Assembly: GCF_003696305.1 (NCBI RefSeq) | Contig: NZ_RFFK01000010.1 | Location: forward strand, 92,372-156,371 | DNA: 64,000 bases | Direction: 5' to 3' | Source: Pseudomonas sp. AOB-7 | Lineage (GTDB): Bacteria; Pseudomonadota; Gammaproteobacteria; Pseudomonadales; Pseudomonadaceae | Shown here: positions 1-8,893 of the stretch, piece by piece | How positions within the stretch are numbered: the stretch's first letter is position 1 | How the letters are laid out: the number at the start of each line of letters is the position of its first letter | Notes under the pieces: model-generated | Seen by the model: the letters and a program-made list of their open reading frames with translations, nothing else | Told to the model about the DNA's origin: nothing | Databases searched by the model: none | Translations under genes and position numbers: made by a program

Positions 1-1047
1 CTCGAAGGCTTCAACCAGCGCCTGGCCAACGTGGTGTTCCAGGCCCAGCTCGGCTCGGTCTACGACAAGGCCCAGCGCGTCTCCGCCCTGGCCGGTTTCA
101 TCGCCGGGCAGATCGGTGGCGACGCCCAGCGCGCCGCCCGCGCCGGCCTGCTGTGCAAGTGCGACCTGGCCACCGAGATGGTCGGTGAATTCCCCGAGAT
201 GCAGGGCATCGCCGGCTACTACTACGCGCTCAACGACGGCGAGCCGCAGGACGTCGCCCTGGCCCTCAACGAGCAGTACATGCCGCGTGGGGCAGGGGCG
301 GAGCTGCCGAGCACCCTGACCGGCGCTGCCGTGGCGGTGGCCGACAAGCTCGACACCCTGGTCGGCATCTTCGGCATCGGCATGCTGCCCACCGGCTCCA
401 AGGACCCCTACGCCCTGCGTCGCGCGGCGCTGGGGATTCTGCGGATCCTGATCGAGAAGGACCTGGATCTCGACCTGGCCGCCGCCGTGGCCTTCGCCAT
501 CGAGCAGTTCGGGGACAAGATCAAGGCCGACGGGCTGGGCAATCAGGTGCTGGACTTTATCTTCGACCGCCTGCGCGCCCGCTACGAGGACGAAGGCGTC
601 GAGGTCGCGGTGTACCAGGCGGTGCGCGCGGTCGGCCCGACCTCGCCGCTGGACTTCGACCAGCGCGTGCAGGCTGTGCAGGCGTTCCGCGCCCTGCCGC
701 AGGCCGCCGCCCTGGCCGCGGCGAACAAGCGCGTGTCCAACCTGCTGAGCAAGGCCGAAGGCGGCATCGCCGCCCAGGTCGAGGCGCACTACTTCGACAG
801 CCCCAGCGAGTTCGCCCTCAACGCCGCGATCCAGCAGGCCGACCAGGCCGTGCAACCGCTGGCCGCGTCGCGTCAGTACAGCCAGGCGCTGAGCCAGCTG
901 GCCAGCCTGCGCGAGCCGGTGGACGCCTTCTTCGAGGCGGTGCTGGTCAACGCCGAAGACGCCAAGGTACGCGCCAACCGCTACGCCCTGCTGGCCCGCC
1001 TGCGCGGGCTGTTCCTCGGCGTGGCGGATATCTCGGTGCTGGGCTGA
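1..1047 (+). CDS. glyS: glycyl-tRNA synthetase beta subunit (5'-truncated by window edge)
   Basis: This is the C-terminal 348 residues of the beta chain of the alpha2beta2 glycyl-tRNA synthetase, which charges tRNA-Gly in the cytosol. The frame is open from base 1 and ends at TGA 1045-1047, so about half of the usual roughly 680-residue protein lies outside the window. The visible part contains the alternating helical region with the DPYALRR motif and the C-terminal DALR-type anticodon-binding region (VDAFFE.VLVNAED, then RLRGLF). Its position beside gmhB-plsC-gyrB is the standard Pseudomonas arrangement. The fit to the family is clear; only the N-terminus is unseen. Confidence 0.96.
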   Translation, partial: LEGFNQRLANVVFQAQLGSVYDKAQRVSALAGFIAGQIGGDAQRAARAGLLCKCDLATEMVGEFPEMQGIAGYYYALNDGEPQDVALALNEQYMPRGAGAELPSTLTGAAVAVADKLDTLVGIFGIGMLPTGSKDPYALRRAALGILRILIEKDLDLDLAAAVAFAIEQFGDKIKADGLGNQVLDFIFDRLRARYEDEGVEVAVYQAVRAVGPTSPLDFDQRVQAVQAFRALPQAAALAAANKRVSNLLSKAEGGIAAQVEAHYFDSPSEFALNAAIQQADQAVQPLAASRQYSQALSQLASLREPVDAFFEAVLVNAEDAKVRANRYALLARLRGLFLGVADISVLG

Positions 1048-1059
1048 CGCCAGCCGCGG

Positions 1060-1127
1060 CAAGCTCCAAGCTTCGAGCGGCAAGCTGTCCGCCCTGACTT
1101 GGAGCTTGCGCCTTGGAGCTTGTAGCT
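1060..1127. repeat. inverted repeat built on AAGCTCCAAG motif
   Basis: The 80-bp gap between glyS and gmhB is made of copies of an AAGCTCCAAG-like word in one orientation and its complement (CTTGGAGCTTG) twice in the other. Folded, it gives a long imperfect hairpin. It could serve as an intergenic repeat, an mRNA stabiliser or a weak terminator. There is no clear T tract, so I call it only a repeat. Confidence 0.55.
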
Positions 1128-1658
1128 ATGAAGTTGCTGATTCTCGACCGCGACGGCGTCATCAACCAGGACTCCGACGCCTATATCAAGAGCCTGGACG
1201 AGTGGATTCCGATCCCTTCGTCCATCGCCGCCATCGCCCGCCTGTCGCGCGCCGGCTGGACCGTGGCGGTGGCCACCAACCAATCCGGCATCGCCCGTGG
1301 CTACTACGACCTGGCCACCCTCGAAGCCATGCACGCGCGCCTGCGCGAACTGGTGGCGGAGCAGGGCGGCGACCTCGGCCTGATCCTCCACTGCCCGCAC
1401 GGGCCGGACGACGGCTGCGCCTGCCGCAAGCCGAAACCGGGCCTGCTGCAGGGCATTGCCGCGCACTACGGCACGCCATTGGCAGGCGTGTGGTTCGTCG
1501 GCGACAGCAGCGGTGACCTGCAGGCCGCGCAAGCCGTCGACTGTCAGCCCGTGCTGGTGAAAACCGGCAAGGGCGAACGTACCCTGGCCAAACCGTTGCC
1601 GCCGGGAACCCTGGTATTCGATGATCTGGCGGCCGTCGCCGATCAACTGCTCTCATAA
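1128..1658 (+). CDS. gmhB: D-glycero-beta-D-manno-heptose-1,7-bisphosphate 7-phosphatase
   Basis: A 176-residue HAD-superfamily phosphatase of the GmhB type. It removes the C7 phosphate of heptose bisphosphate in the ADP-heptose pathway for LPS inner core. The HAD nucleophile motif DRDGVIN is at residues 7-13. The zinc-binding group characteristic of GmhB (C89, H91, C97, C99) sits in a CPHGPDDGCAC context. A late KPKPG and GDSSGD motif complete the HAD set. ATG 1128 is preferred over an upstream in-frame start because it begins exactly at the conserved MKLLILDRDG. plsC follows after 13 bases, so the two are probably cotranscribed. Confidence 0.95.
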   Translation: MKLLILDRDGVINQDSDAYIKSLDEWIPIPSSIAAIARLSRAGWTVAVATNQSGIARGYYDLATLEAMHARLRELVAEQGGDLGLILHCPHGPDDGCACRKPKPGLLQGIAAHYGTPLAGVWFVGDSSGDLQAAQAVDCQPVLVKTGKGERTLAKPLPPGTLVFDDLAAVADQLLS

Positions 1659-1671
1659 GGTGCAAGGCTCC

Positions 1672-2439
1672 ATGACGATATCGCAGGCCCTCAGAACCAC
1701 GCTCTTCTACCTGCTCCTGTCGTCCAGCGCCTTTCTCTGGTGCATCGTCAGCGTACTGGCGGCGCCCTTCCTGCCGTTCCGTCGGCGCTACCGCTTCGTC
1801 ATCCAGAACTGGTGCCGCTGCGCGGTGTGGCTGGCCAGGGTGGTGGTCGGCATCCGCTACCAGGTGCGCGGCCTGGAGCACATCCCCGCGCAGCCCTGCG
1901 TGATCCTGGCCAACCACCAGAGCACCTGGGAGACCTTCTTCCTCTCCGCGCTGTTCGAGCCGCTGTCCCAGGTGGTCAAACGCGAGCTGCTGCGCGTGCC
2001 GTTCTTCGGCTGGGCCATGGCCCTGCTCAAGCCCATCGCCATCGACCGCAGCAACCCCAAGGCGGCGCTCAAGCAGCTGGCCAAGCAGGGCGACGAACGC
2101 CTCAAGCAGGGCGCCTGGGTGCTGATCTTCCCCGAGGGCACGCGCATTCCGCCGGGCCAGATCGGTAAGTTCTCCCGCGGCGGCGCGTCGCTGGCGGTGA
2201 ACGCCGGTCTGCCGCTGCTGCCCATCGCCCACAATGCCGGCGAGTTCTGGCCCAAGCAGGGCTGGGGCAAGCGCCCCGGCACCGTGCAGGTGATCATCGG
2301 CGCACCGATGCACGCCGAAGGCGAGGGCCCGCGCGCCATCGCCGAACTCAACGAACGCGCCTTCGCCTGGGTCTGCGAACGGCAGACCGAACTGCGCGGC
2401 GCCGCGCCGCAACTGGCCAGCCTCGCCGAGCAGGCCTGA
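1672..2439 (+). CDS. plsC: 1-acyl-sn-glycerol-3-phosphate acyltransferase
   Basis: A 255-residue membrane-associated acyltransferase that acylates lysophosphatidic acid to phosphatidic acid. The catalytic block is NHQSTWE at residues 81-87, where the usual H-x4-D is H-x4-E, a variant common in this branch. FPEGTR at 152-157 binds the phosphate. An N-terminal hydrophobic segment (about residues 8-32) anchors it in the inner membrane. In P. aeruginosa the same locus is called lptA/plsC next to gyrB. The start ATG 1672 gives MTISQALRTT, which fits the family. Confidence 0.93.
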   Translation: MTISQALRTTLFYLLLSSSAFLWCIVSVLAAPFLPFRRRYRFVIQNWCRCAVWLARVVVGIRYQVRGLEHIPAQPCVILANHQSTWETFFLSALFEPLSQVVKRELLRVPFFGWAMALLKPIAIDRSNPKAALKQLAKQGDERLKQGAWVLIFPEGTRIPPGQIGKFSRGGASLAVNAGLPLLPIAHNAGEFWPKQGWGKRPGTVQVIIGAPMHAEGEGPRAIAELNERAFAWVCERQTELRGAAPQLASLAEQA

Positions 2440-2448
2440 CTAGTCCGC

Positions 2449-2457
2449 TGTGGATAA
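2449..2457. promoter_or_regulatory. DnaA box (TGTGGATAA) downstream of plsC
   Basis: A perfect 9-mer DnaA box lies 10 bases after the plsC stop codon, in the 288-bp plsC-gyrB gap. It is isolated, so a regulatory or titration role is only inferred. The rest of this gap contains an AT-rich patch (about 2505-2530) and a terminator. Confidence 0.5.
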
Positions 2458-2646
2458 GCTGTGGGCGAACGGTAGGAAAGGCGCCAGATCTTCCTATAGC
2501 CCATTGATTTTTATGGGTATTTTTCTCTGAAGCGGTATCACCGCCACCGGGCATAAGTTGTCCGGAACAAGGACTCCCGAGGCCGGCGCGCCTGCTCGCT
2601 CGACGATCAGCTCAACTTGATCCTCAGTTAATGGCAGCACTTAAAA

Positions 2647-2682
2647 CAGAAAGCCCCGGCTGTTTTCAGCCGGGGCTTTCTG
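2647..2682. terminator. bidirectional rho-independent terminator between plsC and gyrB
   Basis: A 16-bp perfect stem (CAGAAAGCCCCGGCTG and its complement) surrounds a TTTT loop. It is flanked by A-rich sequence on the left and TT-rich sequence on the right, so it can stop both convergent transcripts: gmhB-plsC from the left and gyrB from the right. Confidence 0.88.
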
Positions 2683-2727
2683 TTTACGACGCGGCCAATC
2701 ATCTGCTTGGCCTGATCTTGCTGCCGA

Positions 2728-5145
2728 TCAGAAGTCCAGGTTGGACACCGCCAGGGCGTTGGACTCGATGAAGTCGCGGCGCGGCTCCACGGCATCGCCC
2801 ATCAGGGTGTTGAAGATCTGGTCGGCGGCGATGGCGTCCTCGATGGTTACCTTGAGCATGCGGCGCACTTCCGGGTCCATGGTGGTTTCCCACAGCTGCT
2901 CCGGGTTCATCTCGCCGAGCCCCTTGTAGCGCTGGATGCTGTGGCGCTTGGTGCTCTCGCTCATCAGCCATTCCAGGCCTTCCTTGAAGCTGGTCACCGG
3001 CTTCTTGCGCTCGCCGCGCTGTACGTAGGCGCCGTCTTCCAGCAGGTTGTTGAGCTGCTCGCCGAGCGCGGTCACCGTGCGGTAGTCGTTGCTGGCGAAG
3101 AAGTCGCGGTTGAAGGTGATGTAGCTGGAGACGCCGTGGGAGATCAGCTCCACCTCGGGCAGCCACAGGTGGCGCTCGCGGTCTTCGCGCAGGCTGGTCT
3201 TGTACACCAGACCGGACTTCTCCATGACCTTCAGGCGAGCATCGAGCAGGCCCAGCCAGGCCTGCATGGCACCCTGGTCGGCCAGTTGCTCGACGCTGAC
3301 GCGCGGCAGGTAGACGAAGTGCTCGGTAAGCTCGATCGGATACAGACGCGACAGGCGATTGAGGGTCTTCATCACCCCACGGTACTCGCCCACCAGCTTC
3401 TCCAGCGCCTCGCCGGCCAGGCCTGGGGCGCCTTCGTTGACGTGCAGGCTGGCGTCTTCCAGGGCCGACTGGGTCATGTATTCGTCCATGGCCTCGTCGT
3501 CCTTGATGTACTGCTCCTGCTTGCCCTTCTTCACCTTGTACAGCGGCGGCTGGGCGATGTAGATGTAGCCGCGTTCGATCAGCTCCGGCAGCTGGCGGAA
3601 GAAGAAGGTCAGCAGCAGGGTGCGGATGTGCGAGCCGTCGACGTCGGCGTCGGTCATGATGATGATGTTGTGGTAACGCAGCTTGTCGATGTTGTACTCC
3701 TCGCGCCCGATACCGCAGCCGAGGGCGGTGATCAGGGTGCCGACTTCCTGGGAGGAGAGCATCTTGTCGAAGCGGGCTTTTTCCACGTTGAGGATCTTGC
3801 CCTTGAGCGGCAGGATCGCCTGGGTCCTGCGGTTGCGGCCCTGCTTGGCAGAACCGCCCGCGGAGTCACCCTCCACTATGTAGAGTTCGGACAGCGCCGG
3901 GTCCTTTTCCTGGCAGTCGGCCAGCTTGCCGGGCAGCCCGGCAATATCCAGCGCGCCCTTGCGGCGGGTCATCTCGCGGGCCTTGCGCGCGGCTTCGCGG
4001 GCGCGGGCAGCGTCGATCATCTTGCCGACCACGGCCTTGGCTTCGTTGGGGTTTTCCAGCAGGAAGTCGGCGAAGTACTTGCCCATTTCCTGTTCGACCG
4101 CGGTCTTCACTTCGCTGGAGACCAGCTTGTCCTTGGTCTGCGAGCTGAATTTCGGGTCCGGCACCTTGACCGAGATGATCGCGGTCAAGCCTTCGCGGGC
4201 ATCGTCACCGGTGGTGCTGACCTTGAACTTCTTGGCCAGGCCTTCCTGCTCGATATAGGTGTTGAGGTTACGCGTCAGCGCCGAGCGGAAGCCGGCGAGG
4301 TGGGTGCCGCCGTCGCGCTGGGGAATGTTATTGGTGAAGCACAACAGGTTCTCGTTGAAGCTGTCGTTCCACTGCAGGGCCACTTCCACGCCGACGCCAT
4401 CGTCGCGCTGCACGTTGAAGTGGAACACCTGGTTGACCGTGGTCTTGTTGTGGTTGAGGTACTCGACGAAGGCGCGCAGACCGCCCTCGTACTTGAACAG
4501 TTCTTCCTTGCCGCTGCGTTCGTCCTTGAGCAGGATACCGACGCCGGAGTTGAGGAAGGACAGTTCGCGCAGGCGCTTGGCCAGGATGTCCCAGCTAAAG
4601 TGGATGTTGTGGAAGGTTTCTTCCGAGGGCTTGAAATGAATCTGCGTGCCGGTGCCTTCGGTGTCACCAACGGCGGCCAGCGGCGCCTGGGGCACGCCAT
4701 GCACGTAGGTCTGTTCCCAGATCTTGCCGCCGCGGCGGATGGTCAGCACCAGTTCCTTGGACAGCGCGTTGACCACCGAAACACCCACGCCATGCAGACC
4801 GCCGGAAACCTTGTAGCTGTTGTCGTCGAACTTACCGCCGGCGTGCAGCACGGTCATGATCACTTCGGCGGCGGAAACACCTTCTTCCTTGTGGATATCC
4901 ACCGGAATGCCGCGGCCGTTGTCGCGCACGCTGATCGACTCATCCGGATGGATGGTGATGACGATCTCGCTGCAATGCCCGGCCAGGGCCTCGTCGATGG
5001 AGTTGTCGACCACCTCGAACACCATGTGGTGCAGACCGCTGCCATCGTCGGTATCGCCGATGTACATGCCAGGCCGCTTGCGTACGGCATCCAGGCCCTT
5101 GAGGACCTTAATGTTATTGGAGTCGTACGTTTGGTTGTCGCTCAT
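2728..5145 (-). CDS. gyrB: DNA gyrase subunit B
   Basis: An 805-residue ATPase subunit of DNA gyrase, which introduces negative supercoils with GyrA. The N-terminal GHKL ATPase is visible (DNSIDEALAG, DNGRGIP, GLHGVG). It is followed by the transducer and the TOPRIM domain (EGDSAGGSAKQGR, and DADVDGSH in the metal site). The C-terminus ends in the conserved DFIE.NAL.V.NLD. The insert typical of gammaproteobacterial GyrB is present. ATG 5145 (MSDNQTYDSN) is chosen over an earlier in-frame start inside recF. recF ends four bases upstream, so dnaA-dnaN-recF-gyrB form one cluster. Confidence 0.98.
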   Translation of the reverse strand: MSDNQTYDSNNIKVLKGLDAVRKRPGMYIGDTDDGSGLHHMVFEVVDNSIDEALAGHCSEIVITIHPDESISVRDNGRGIPVDIHKEEGVSAAEVIMTVLHAGGKFDDNSYKVSGGLHGVGVSVVNALSKELVLTIRRGGKIWEQTYVHGVPQAPLAAVGDTEGTGTQIHFKPSEETFHNIHFSWDILAKRLRELSFLNSGVGILLKDERSGKEELFKYEGGLRAFVEYLNHNKTTVNQVFHFNVQRDDGVGVEVALQWNDSFNENLLCFTNNIPQRDGGTHLAGFRSALTRNLNTYIEQEGLAKKFKVSTTGDDAREGLTAIISVKVPDPKFSSQTKDKLVSSEVKTAVEQEMGKYFADFLLENPNEAKAVVGKMIDAARAREAARKAREMTRRKGALDIAGLPGKLADCQEKDPALSELYIVEGDSAGGSAKQGRNRRTQAILPLKGKILNVEKARFDKMLSSQEVGTLITALGCGIGREEYNIDKLRYHNIIIMTDADVDGSHIRTLLLTFFFRQLPELIERGYIYIAQPPLYKVKKGKQEQYIKDDEAMDEYMTQSALEDASLHVNEGAPGLAGEALEKLVGEYRGVMKTLNRLSRLYPIELTEHFVYLPRVSVEQLADQGAMQAWLGLLDARLKVMEKSGLVYKTSLREDRERHLWLPEVELISHGVSSYITFNRDFFASNDYRTVTALGEQLNNLLEDGAYVQRGERKKPVTSFKEGLEWLMSESTKRHSIQRYKGLGEMNPEQLWETTMDPEVRRMLKVTIEDAIAADQIFNTLMGDAVEPRRDFIESNALAVSNLDF

Positions 5146-5149
5146 GCCT

Positions 5150-6253
5150 TCACTCCCGGTGGTCGTGGGTCTGGGTGATACGGCCATGTTCCACGTGGAA
5201 CATGGCAACCGGCGTATCCGTTTGCCAGCCGTCCCTCAACAATTCATGGTCTACACAGGTGATGAACACCTGGCAGTGCAAATCTTCCAGCAACCGGCAC
5301 AATGCCAACCGGTGCTGCTCATCCAGTTCCGACGGCAGGTCGTCGACCAGATAGATACATTGGCCGCGCTTGGCCTCGTTGACCAAGTGGCCCTGGGCGA
5401 TGCGCAACGCGCACACCACCAATTTCTGTTGCCCCCGCGAAAGGATCTCCGCCGCGTTATGCCCGGCCAGCCGCAAGCGCAGATCGGCGCGCTGGGGGCC
5501 TGCCTGGGTATGCCCGAGTTGCTGGTCACGGAGGAGGGAGGCGGCGAGCACGTCGCTCAGCTCACGATCCTTGTCCCAGCCGCGGTAGTAGCTCAGGGTC
5601 AGCCCTTCGAGCTGCAGCAGCTCTGCCAGGGTACGCTCGAATACCGGTTTCAGTGCCTGGATATAGGCCCGTCTGTAGGTGTCGATCTCCGCGCTGGCAG
5701 TGCACAGTTCGCGGTCCCACGCGGCCTGCGAAGCGCCGTCAAGTGTACCATGGCGCAGCCACGAGTTCCGCTGCCGCAGGGCCTTCTGCAGGCGCTGCCA
5801 AGCGCCGAGGAACCGATGTTCCACGTGGAACACGCCCCAATCGAGGAACTGCCGGCGAATCTTCGGCGCCCCCTCGAGCAGACGAAAACTGTCCGGGTTG
5901 ATCAGCTGCAACGGCAGCAGATCGGCCAGCTGCGCTGCGCTGCGCGCATTCTGTCCATCCACGCGAATCTGCAGCTCGCCCTGGCGGTCGCGGGAAATAC
6001 CCAGGTTGCTGCTGCCGCATTCAGCCAACTGCACCTGACCGAACACGGTACAGGCCGGTTGTTCGTAATGGATCACCGGCTGCAGACGGGAGCTGCGAAA
6101 GGAGCGGGCCAGGCCGAGCAGATGGATGGCTTCCAGCAGACTGGTCTTGCCGCTGCCGTTGGCGCCGTGAAGGATGTTGATGCGGGGGGAGGGGGAGAGG
6201 GTCACCGGGTGCAGGTTGCGCACCGCGGTGACCGTTACGCGGGTCAGCGACAT
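5150..6253 (-). CDS. recF: DNA replication and repair protein RecF
   Basis: A 367-residue SMC/ABC-like ATPase that loads RecA at gaps together with RecO and RecR. Walker A is GANGSGKTS near residues 32-40. The signature region (LSRGQQKL) and Walker B (YLVDDLPSELD) lie in the C-terminal third. Two perfect 16-bp parS sites are embedded in its coding sequence, each translated as FHVEH: one at the extreme C-terminus and one mid-gene. The gene therefore also carries centromere sites. The spacing to dnaN is 13 bases. Confidence 0.97.
   Translation of the reverse strand: MSLTRVTVTAVRNLHPVTLSPSPRINILHGANGSGKTSLLEAIHLLGLARSFRSSRLQPVIHYEQPACTVFGQVQLAECGSSNLGISRDRQGELQIRVDGQNARSAAQLADLLPLQLINPDSFRLLEGAPKIRRQFLDWGVFHVEHRFLGAWQRLQKALRQRNSWLRHGTLDGASQAAWDRELCTASAEIDTYRRAYIQALKPVFERTLAELLQLEGLTLSYYRGWDKDRELSDVLAASLLRDQQLGHTQAGPQRADLRLRLAGHNAAEILSRGQQKLVVCALRIAQGHLVNEAKRGQCIYLVDDLPSELDEQHRLALCRLLEDLHCQVFITCVDHELLRDGWQTDTPVAMFHVEHGRITQTHDHRE
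5187..5202. promoter_or_regulatory. parS: parS centromere site 1 (TGTTCCACGTGGAACA)
   Basis: A perfect 16-bp palindrome identical to the bacterial ParB-binding consensus. It lies in the last codons of recF, about 4 kb from oriC and 12 kb from parAB. ParB nucleates here for chromosome segregation and SMC loading. Confidence 0.96.
5817..5832. promoter_or_regulatory. parS: parS centromere site 2 (TGTTCCACGTGGAACA)
   Basis: A second perfect parS palindrome inside recF, 630 bp from the first. The pair forms the oriC-proximal centromere cluster typical of Pseudomonas. Confidence 0.96.
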
Positions 6254-6266
6254 CTAGCGGCTTCGG

Positions 6267-7370
6267 TCACAGGCGCATCGGCATGACGACGTAGGCGGAA
6301 TCGTCGTTGTCGGCTTCCTGCAGCAGGGCGCTGCTGTTGGAGTCGGAGAGGATCAGGCGCACCTGCTCGGTGCCCATCACGCCCAGCACGTCGAGCAGGT
6401 AGCTGACGTTGAAGCCGATCTCCAGGCTGGCGCCGTTGTAGTCGACGACGATCTCTTCCTCGGCCTCTTCCTGCTCCGGGTTGTTGGCCTGGATCTTCAG
6501 CAGACCGGCGGCCAGGGTCAGGCGGATGCCGCGGTACTTCTCGTTGGACAGGATCGCGGTGCGGCTGAAGGCTTCACGCAGGCCCTGACGATCGGCCAGC
6601 ACCAGCTTGTCGCCGCCACGCGGCAGCACGCGCTCGTAATCAGGGAACTTGCCGTCGACCAGCTTGGAGGTGAAGGTGAACTCGCCGGTGTTGGCGCGAA
6701 TGTGGTGCTGACCGAGGACGATGCTGACTTCGGCGTCCTGCTCGGTGAGCAGGCGGGCCAGCTCGAGAATACCTTTGCGCGGCACTATCACCTGGTGCTT
6801 GCCGTCCTGCTGGATGGCCGCCTCCATCGAGCACATGGCCAGGCGGTGACCGTCGGTGGCCACCGCGCGCAGCAGGCCGCTCTGCACTTCCAGCAGCATG
6901 CCGTTGAGGTAGTAACGCACGTCCTGTTGGGCCATGGCGAAGCTGGTGCGCTCGATCAGGCGACGCAGCTTGGCTTGCGGCAGGTTGAAGGTCAGCGAGC
7001 CCGGACCTTCCTCGACGGTGGGAAAGTCGTTGGCCGGCAGGGTGGACAGGCTGAAGCGGCTGCGCCCGGCCTTGACCAGCAGCTTCTGCTCGTCGACGCG
7101 GATGTCGATCAGCGCGTCGGACGGCAGGCTCTTGCAGATGTCCATCAGCTTGCGCGCCGGCACGGTGATCTCGCCTGGTTCGGCGGCCTCTTCCAGGGTG
7201 ACACGGCCGACCAGTTCGACTTCCAGATCGGTACCGGTGAGCGACAGCTGCTGGCCTTCAACCACCAGCAGGACGTTGGACAACACCGGCAGGGTCTGGC
7301 GGCGTTCCACGACGCCGGCGACCAGTTGCAGGGGTTTCAACAGGGCTTCGCGTTGAATGGTGAAATGCAT
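6267..7370 (-). CDS. dnaN: DNA polymerase III beta subunit (sliding clamp)
   Basis: A 367-residue processivity clamp that dimerises as a ring around DNA and tethers polymerases. It begins MHFTIQREALLKPL and ends in the conserved peptide-binding tail YVVMPMRL. Length and end match the family exactly. It lies 32 bases downstream of dnaA and upstream of recF in the same operon. Confidence 0.98.
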   Translation of the reverse strand: MHFTIQREALLKPLQLVAGVVERRQTLPVLSNVLLVVEGQQLSLTGTDLEVELVGRVTLEEAAEPGEITVPARKLMDICKSLPSDALIDIRVDEQKLLVKAGRSRFSLSTLPANDFPTVEEGPGSLTFNLPQAKLRRLIERTSFAMAQQDVRYYLNGMLLEVQSGLLRAVATDGHRLAMCSMEAAIQQDGKHQVIVPRKGILELARLLTEQDAEVSIVLGQHHIRANTGEFTFTSKLVDGKFPDYERVLPRGGDKLVLADRQGLREAFSRTAILSNEKYRGIRLTLAAGLLKIQANNPEQEEAEEEIVVDYNGASLEIGFNVSYLLDVLGVMGTEQVRLILSDSNSSALLQEADNDDSAYVVMPMRL

Positions 7371-7402
7371 GGTCTAGTCCCTTGCCTCGTGGAGCTGCGG
7401 TA

Positions 7403-8893
7403 TCAGGTAGTCAGGGTGCGCAGCAGGTTCTTGTAGTCCTCGCGGATGTCCGCGTCGGATCCCCTAAGTTCAGCAATCTTACGGCATGCGTGCAACACCG
7501 TGGTGTGATCGCGGCCGCCGAAGGCCACGCCGATTTCCGGCAGGCTGTGGTTGGTCAGTTCCTTCGACAACGCCATGGCCACCTGGCGCGGCCGGGCGAT
7601 GGAGCGCGAGCGGCGCTTGGAGAGCAGATCGGTGATCTTGATCTTGTAGTACTCGGCGGTGGTGCGCTGGATATTGTCGATGCTCACCAGCTTGTCCTGC
7701 AGGGCCAGCAGGTCCTTGAGCGATTCGCGAATCAGCTCGATGGTGATGTCGCGGCCCATGAAGTGCGAGTGAGCGATCACCCGTTTCAGCGCACCTTCCA
7801 GCTCGCGCACGTTGGAGCGGATGCGCTGGGCAATGAAGAACGCCGCGTCGTGCGGCAGTTCGACCTTGGCCTGGTCGGCCTTCTTCATCAGGATCGCCAC
7901 GCGGGTTTCCAGCTCCGGCGGCTCCACCGCCACGGTCAGGCCCCAGCCGAAGCGCGACTTCAGGCGTTCTTCCAGGCCCTCGATCTCCTTAGGGTAGCGG
8001 TCGCTGGTAAGGATCACCTGCTGGCCGCCTTCGAGCAGGGCGTTGAAGGTGTGGAAGAACTCCTCCTGGGAGCGCTCCTTCTTGGCGAAGAACTGGATAT
8101 CGTCGATCAGCAGCGCGTCCACCGAACGGTAGAAGCGCTTGAACTCGTTGATCGCATTGAGCTGCAGCGCCTTGACCATGTCGGCGACGAAGCGCTCGGA
8201 ATGCAGGTAGACCACCTTGGCGTTGGGGTTCTTCGCCAGCAGGTGGTTGCCCACCGCGTGCATCAGGTGGGTCTTGCCCAGGCCGACGCCGCCATAGAGG
8301 AACAGCGGGTTATAGCCGTGCTTGGGGTTGTCCGCCACCTGCCAGGCCGCGGCGCGAGCCAACTGGTTGGACTTGCCCTCGACGAAGTTGTCGAAGGTGA
8401 AGGTACGATTGAGGTAACTGGTGTGCTTGAGACCACCTTCAACCTGCACGGTGCGTTCTGTGCGCGGCGCCACCGCCGGAGTCGGCGCCTGCGGGGCAGC
8501 CCCGGCCATGGAGTCGAAGCTGGCGCGCGAAGGTTCCTCCTGCGCGGGCGGCGCCGGCGGTTTGCTCGCCGCCGCGGCCGCCTGCACCTGGGCCGCGCGG
8601 GCGGCGGCTGGCAGTGGTGCGTTCGGCGCCACCCGCGCCGCGGCAGTGCGTTTGCTGCCTATTAATAGAGAGAGCGCCGGCACCAGGCCGTTGGCACGCT
8701 CGCCGAGCAGCTCGAGCAGGCGACTCAGGTACTTCTCGTTGACCCAGTCGAGCACGAAGCGGTTGGGCGCATAGACGCGCAACTCGTCGCCTTCGGCTTC
8801 GACCTGCAGAGGACGGATCCAGGTGTTGAATTGCTGGGCCGGCAACTCGTCGCGCAGAAGCTCGACGCACTGCTGCCATAGTTCCACTGACAC
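7403..8893 (-). CDS. dnaA: chromosomal replication initiator protein DnaA
   Basis: A 496-residue AAA+ initiator that binds DnaA boxes and opens oriC. Domain I (about 1-75) begins SVELWQQCVELL. A proline/alanine-rich domain II linker (about 85-165) is variable in the genus. The AAA+ domain has GGVGLGKTH and the sensor region LLIDDIQFF. Domain IV carries the box-recognition signature GGRDHTTVLHAC. The start is GTG 8893, as in other pseudomonads. oriC lies directly upstream. Confidence 0.98.
   Translation of the reverse strand: MSVELWQQCVELLRDELPAQQFNTWIRPLQVEAEGDELRVYAPNRFVLDWVNEKYLSRLLELLGERANGLVPALSLLIGSKRTAAARVAPNAPLPAAARAAQVQAAAAASKPPAPPAQEEPSRASFDSMAGAAPQAPTPAVAPRTERTVQVEGGLKHTSYLNRTFTFDNFVEGKSNQLARAAAWQVADNPKHGYNPLFLYGGVGLGKTHLMHAVGNHLLAKNPNAKVVYLHSERFVADMVKALQLNAINEFKRFYRSVDALLIDDIQFFAKKERSQEEFFHTFNALLEGGQQVILTSDRYPKEIEGLEERLKSRFGWGLTVAVEPPELETRVAILMKKADQAKVELPHDAAFFIAQRIRSNVRELEGALKRVIAHSHFMGRDITIELIRESLKDLLALQDKLVSIDNIQRTTAEYYKIKITDLLSKRRSRSIARPRQVAMALSKELTNHSLPEIGVAFGGRDHTTVLHACRKIAELRGSDADIREDYKNLLRTLTT

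Noticed and set aside
2941..5178. Long open frame (745 codons) antisense to gyrB
   Set aside because: It mirrors gyrB codons in a high-GC genome, with no family similarity and low-complexity Val/Leu/His composition.
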